Positions 63,177 through 64,000 of a stretch of DNA of 64,000 nucleotides are shown in pieces. A model generated the notes under the pieces. It was not told where the DNA came from. It worked only from the letters and a program-made list of their open reading frames with translations, and did not search any database. A program made the translations under genes and the position numbers. Within the stretch, counting starts at the first letter, position 1. Each line of letters opens with the position of its first letter. Source of the DNA: JBBIPA01 sp963820495 (lineage in GTDB: Bacteria > Chloroflexota > Dehalococcoidia > GIF9 > UBA5629); contig CAWGAF010000002.1 in NCBI GenBank assembly GCA_963820495.1, positions 1,116,001 to 1,180,000 on the forward strand, in the 5' to 3' direction.

Positions 63177-64000
63177 CTACAAATTGTGTTTGCCCGCTAG
63201 CAAGAACAGCTTCTCCACCGATTGGGATGGAATAGGTATTTCCCCAATCATAGTTTCTGTACCATCTTCAAAGTGATGGTAGTCTGTGCCGCCAGTAGTA
63301 ATTAGTTGATAATGTTCAGCTATCTTAAGCAGTCTGCTTATTACCTTTGTAGTGTATTTAGCGTAATACACTTCTATTCCGATCATACCAGCCTTTATTA
63401 GTTCTGGGATGAGTTTATCCAAGTCTTCTATATCTGCAGGATGAGCTAGTACTGGCAAACCCCGAACGCCCGCAATCAACTTCACTGACTCCACTGGAGT
63501 CATCTTTTCCCGTTCTGCGTAAGCCGGACCATTTCTACCGATATATTTGTCAAAAGCCTCAGTTAGTGAAGCCACATAACCAGCTTCCAAAAGAGCTTGT
63601 GCAATATGAGGACGTCCCACTGACCCACCCTGCGCTAACTCCAACACCCGCTGCTCTTGAATCTCAACACCCAGATCACGGAGTTTAGCAATCATTCTTA
63701 ATGCTCGCCCTTGACGAGAGCCACGTAACCTATCTAAGGTAATAGCCAGATTGCTGTCGGTGTAATCAACAAAATAGCCCAGTAAATGCACTTCACCCCT
63801 GGGTACATCGGTGCTAAGCTCCACACCTGGAATCACTGTCAATGAATGACCAGCTCTAGCCGCGGCTAGAGCTGGAGTAATACCACTTATAGAATCATGA
63901 TCGGTAATAGCAATAACATCAAGTCCAACTTTTACTGCTAGGCTGACCATTTCTTGAGGTTCCAATCTTCCATCAGACGCCGTAGTATGCAAGTGAAGGT
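63177..64000 (-). CDS. PHP-domain phosphoesterase, 5' end outside window
   Basis: A PHP-family protein (RNase AM/YciV-like) cut by the window edge. The TTG near 63992 is not the true start: the frame stays open to the last base and reads LHLHTTASDG, the standard PHP metal motif, so a few N-terminal residues are missing. Other metal motifs: AITDHDS, PGVEL, VLAHP and GGTDYHH. Of the usual length (about 280). Family members remove 5' nucleotides from oligonucleotides or act on 3',5'-bisphosphates. Confidence 0.88.
   Translation of the reverse strand, partial: LHLHTTASDGRLEPQEMVSLAVKVGLDVIAITDHDSISGITPALAAARAGHSLTVIPGVELSTDVPRGEVHLLGYFVDYTDSNLAITLDRLRGSRQGRALRMIAKLRDLGVEIQEQRVLELAQGGSVGRPHIAQALLEAGYVASLTEAFDKYIGRNGPAYAEREKMTPVESVKLIAGVRGLPVLAHPADIEDLDKLIPELIKAGMIGIEVYYAKYTTKVISRLLKIAEHYQLITTGGTDYHHFEDGTETMIGEIPIPSQSVEKLFLLAGKHNL

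Overview
The window looks like part of the chromosome of a strictly anaerobic, probably uncultured bacterium. The signs are many molybdopterin enzymes, a corrinoid methyltransferase set, a ferredoxin-dependent 2-oxoacid oxidoreductase and several iron-sulfur flavoproteins, with no respiratory oxidase. The mix (UroD-type methyltransferases, DUF1847, GlcG/HbpS, Liv importer, GYD protein) fits sediment Chloroflexota of the Dehalococcoidia type. That assignment is inference; no rRNA or marker gene is present.

Positions 1 to about 33.8 kb are accessory. They hold a likely defence or repair set: an OLD-family nuclease (0.2-2.0 kb), a PHP/SMC-like ATPase (10.4-13.2 kb), an SbcC/SbcD-like pair (13.4-17.2 kb) and an abortive-infection-like protein with a zinc-ribbon partner (19.2-20.6 kb). 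Between them lie two methylglyoxal-synthase homologues (one apparently catalytically dead), methyltransferases, a frameshifted metallo-hydrolase, a secreted metalloprotease, an IS1595-type transposase, a four-gene membrane/hypothetical operon, an E1-like + GH3 pair and a GGDEF/HD-GYP sensor. From 30.5 to 33.8 kb the sequence is phage- or element-like: a terminase-small-subunit-like gene, AACCTAGGAACCTAGGT repeats, a tyrosine recombinase, and a 3' half of tRNA-Gly(UCC) marking an attachment site. The recombinase frame stays open through the attachment site and has no ordinary start codon where an N-terminal helix-turn-helix would begin, which suggests the gene is split by integration.

Positions 33.9-37.3 kb carry a visibly GC-rich two-gene unit resembling pyrogallol-phloroglucinol transhydroxylase (large subunit plus iron-sulfur subunit with a C-terminal beta-sandwich). 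Then come a mostly empty 1.2 kb, a DegV gene broken by one stop codon, a HEAT-repeat protein, DUF1847, a 23-residue basic peptide, a ferredoxin + 2-oxoacid:ferredoxin oxidoreductase operon, a DHOD/PreA-like enzyme, an IS481-like insertion sequence, a GlcG-like protein and an old-yellow-enzyme/FAD reductase.

Positions 49.5-62.9 kb are one long minus-strand metabolic cluster. In transcription order: a second transhydroxylase-like molybdoenzyme (no small subunit beside it), an acetylene-hydratase-like/4Fe-4S molybdoenzyme, a UroD-type methyltransferase, a corrinoid protein, another UroD-type methyltransferase, a cyclase-family metal hydrolase, and a complete branched-chain-amino-acid-type ABC importer. 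Together these suggest uptake, corrinoid-dependent demethylation, hydroxyl rearrangement and ring hydrolysis of methoxylated or polyhydroxylated aromatic compounds. The individual families are recognised; the pathway is a hypothesis. The window ends inside a PHP-domain phosphoesterase gene.
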